DNA from: Actinomycetes bacterium
GTDB lineage: Bacteria > Actinomycetota > Acidimicrobiia > Acidimicrobiales > RAAP-2
Direction of reading: 5' to 3'
Assembly: GCA_021781315.1 (NCBI GenBank)
Contig: JAJXXB010000020.1
Span: 1-9,013, forward strand
DNA length: 9,013 bases
Positions 6,672 through 9,013 of the stretch are shown here, piece by piece (the stretch's first letter is position 1; every line of letters starts with the position of its first letter). Made by a program: the position numbers and the translations under genes. The notes under the pieces are model-generated. The model searched no databases and was not told the origin of the DNA. It was given only the letters and a program-made list of their open reading frames with translations.

Positions 6672-8507
6672 GCGCTTCCTTCGCGGGCCGTGGCGGTTCC
6701 GGAGCCCGAAAGTGATCGTAGATCCTGCGGGCCACCTCCTCGGGCAGCCACGAGAGGGCGGCGAGCTCGTCGAAGTTGGCCCGACGGATCGCGTCGAGCG
6801 AACCCATCTCGGCGAGCAGACGGTCGCGCCGCGCCGGTCCCAGTCCCGCGACGCCGCTCAGGCTGCTCTCGAGCATTGAGCGGCCCCGCTTGGAGCGGTG
6901 GAAGGTGATGGCGAAGCGGTGGGCCTCGTCGCGCACCCGCTGGACCAGGTACAGGCTCTCGCTGGCGCGCTCGAGAGCGACCGGCTCGGTCCGTCCGGGC
7001 CGATAGAGCAGCTCTTCACGTTTGGCCAGCGCCACGAACTCGACCTCCTCGGCGACACCCGCCTCACGCGCCGCGGCCAGCGCCGCGCTGAGCTGGGCCG
7101 GCCCGCCGTCGATGATGATCAGGTCGGCGCGCGGGAACTTCGTCGCGCCCTCGTCGCGCCAGTGCGCGAGGCGCCGGCGCACCACCTCGTTCATCGCGCC
7201 CACGTCGTCGTTGCCGTGGATCTCTTTGACGTTGAAGTGCCGGTAGTCGCTCTTCTTGGCCACGCCGTCTTCGAAGACGACCATGGAGCCTACGTAGTTG
7301 GTCCCCTGGAGATGGCTCATGTCGAAGCACTCGATGCGATAGGGCGCGCGGGCCAGTCCCAAGGCCGCGCCGAGCTCCTGGAGCGCGCGAGAACGCACGT
7401 TGTGGTCGCTCGCGCGGCGCAACGTGTCGCGATCGATGACCGCGCGCGCGTCGGTCGCCGCCAGGGCCAGCACGCGACGCCGCCGCCCGCGCTGGGGCAC
7501 CACCACGTCGACGGGCCGCTCGCGGGTCGCGGCCAGGTACTCCATCGTCAGCGTCGACAGGGGCGCCTCGACGACCAACGTGGCCGGTATCGAGTCGGCC
7601 TCGGGGTAGAGCTCGGGGGCCGCGCGTTCGAGAATCTCGGCGTCGGACTCGTCCATCGAGCGGTCCACCAACGAGACGCTTCGCCCCACGATGCGCCCGT
7701 GACGAACGCGAAATCGCACCAGGGCGGCGCGTCCGCCCTCGAGCGCGACCACGATCACGTCGAGGTTCGAATGGTCGTCGAGCACAACGCTCTGGTCGCT
7801 CGCGGCGCGCTCGAGTGCCGCGAGGGCGTCGCGCAGCCGCGCGGCCGCCTCGTAGTGCTGGGCGCGCGAGGCGGCCTCCATCTGGGCGTGGAGGGTCCGG
7901 GTGAGGTGGCGCACGTCGCCCTCGAAGAAGCGCACCCACGAGCCGACGAGTTCGCGATAGCCCTCGGCGTCGATCTTGCCGGCGCAGGGGCCCGAGCACT
8001 TGTGAATGTCATAGAGCAGGCAGGGCCGGCCGATGCGCTCGTGGTAGTTGTACTTGTGGGTCGTGCACGAGCGCAGCGGATAGGCCTGGAGGAGTTCGTC
8101 GATCGAGCGGCGCAGCGCGCCGACGTTGACGAAGGGGCCGAAGTAGCGCACGCCGCGCTGACGCTGGCCGCGGGTGATGAAGGGCGCCGGGAAGGTCGCC
8201 TTGACGTTGATGCCCACGAAGGGGAACGTCTTGTCGTCCTTCAAGAGCATGTTGTAGCGCGGCTGGTTGGCCTTGATGAGCTCGTTCTCGAGCACCAGCG
8301 CGTCGACCTCGCTGGGGGTGACGATCCACTCGACGCTGTCGGCCTCGTCCATCAGCGCGCGGGTCTTGACGCTGAGTGCGTCGGCGCGCTGGAAGTAGCT
8401 CGAGAGCCGCTGGGCCAGCACGCGGGCCTTGCCCACGTAGATCACGTCGCCGCGGGCGTTGCGAAAGAGGTAGCAGCCACTCGCGCGCGGAATGCCCGAG
8501 GGCTTCT

Positions 8508-8511
<4 letters not shown>
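6664..8511 (-). CDS. uvrC: excinuclease ABC subunit C (UvrC)
   Basis: Nuclease of the UvrABC nucleotide excision repair system, making the 3' and 5' incisions around bulky DNA lesions marked by UvrA/UvrB. The 615-residue product is full length. The N-terminal GIY-YIG nuclease domain starts with GCYLF (12-16) and IYVGKAR (24-30). Four cysteines (149, 164, 172, 176) match those reported to bind a 4Fe-4S cluster in E. coli UvrC. A UVR helical hairpin for UvrB contact lies at about 202-237. The RNase H-like nuclease domain carries ECFDMSH (Asp397), GNDDVGAM (Asp436), [10 protein letters not shown] (Asp468) and FHRSKR (His538). A tandem helix-hairpin-helix region covers about 552-600. The GTG start overlaps the uvrA stop (GTGA, 8508-8511), giving coupled translation of two partners. 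The stop overlaps rapZ by 8 bases. Confidence 0.97.
6676..6681 (-). promoter_or_regulatory. ribosome binding site of rapZ
   Basis: AAGGAA on the minus strand, four bases before the ATG at 6671 and within the last codons of uvrC. It supports this ATG, which places the P-loop at residues 9-17 as usual for the family. Confidence 0.6.

Positions 8512-9013
<502 letters not shown>

Overview
The window looks like a chromosomal core region of a GC-rich actinobacterium. Base composition is about two-thirds G+C by eye (not counted). The order uvrA-uvrC-rapZ-yvcK-...-gap-pgk-tpiA-secG is the arrangement known from Actinomycetota. A class such as Acidimicrobiia is plausible, but that is inference and cannot be settled here. 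All genes lie on the minus strand, so transcription runs from position 9013 towards position 1.

Layout in transcription order: the C-terminal end of uvrA (cut by the window edge), uvrC, rapZ, yvcK, gap, pgk, tpiA, secG, an extracytoplasmic solute-binding protein of the oligopeptide/dipeptide (family 5) type, and then, after 34 bases, a tRNA-Leu with anticodon GAG. The nine protein genes are packed with no room between them. Junctions are 4-base GTGA/ATGA overlaps (uvrA/uvrC, rapZ/yvcK, yvcK/gap, pgk/tpiA), one 8-base overlap (uvrC/rapZ), and spacers of 2, 3 and 0 bases (gap/pgk, tpiA/secG, secG/solute-binding protein). Six of the eight visible start codons are GTG. No internal promoter or terminator is visible, so most or all of it is probably one transcription unit with coupled translation.

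Functionally the unit joins nucleotide excision repair (UvrA, UvrC), a regulatory pair linked to cell-wall precursor and carbon metabolism (RapZ, YvcK), three consecutive enzymes of lower glycolysis (GAPDH, PGK, TIM), a Sec translocon subunit (SecG) and a secreted binding protein. The sporulation/division regulator gene whiA, which normally follows yvcK, is absent: yvcK overlaps gap directly.

The observations most worth a second look are the missing whiA, the solute-binding gene lying in the same reading frame as secG with only one TAG codon between them, and the orphan status and odd Thr/Ser/Gly-rich insert of that binding protein. I found no mobile elements, CRISPR, phage genes or clearly new system. 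The only non-coding stretches are 1-17 and 105-138.
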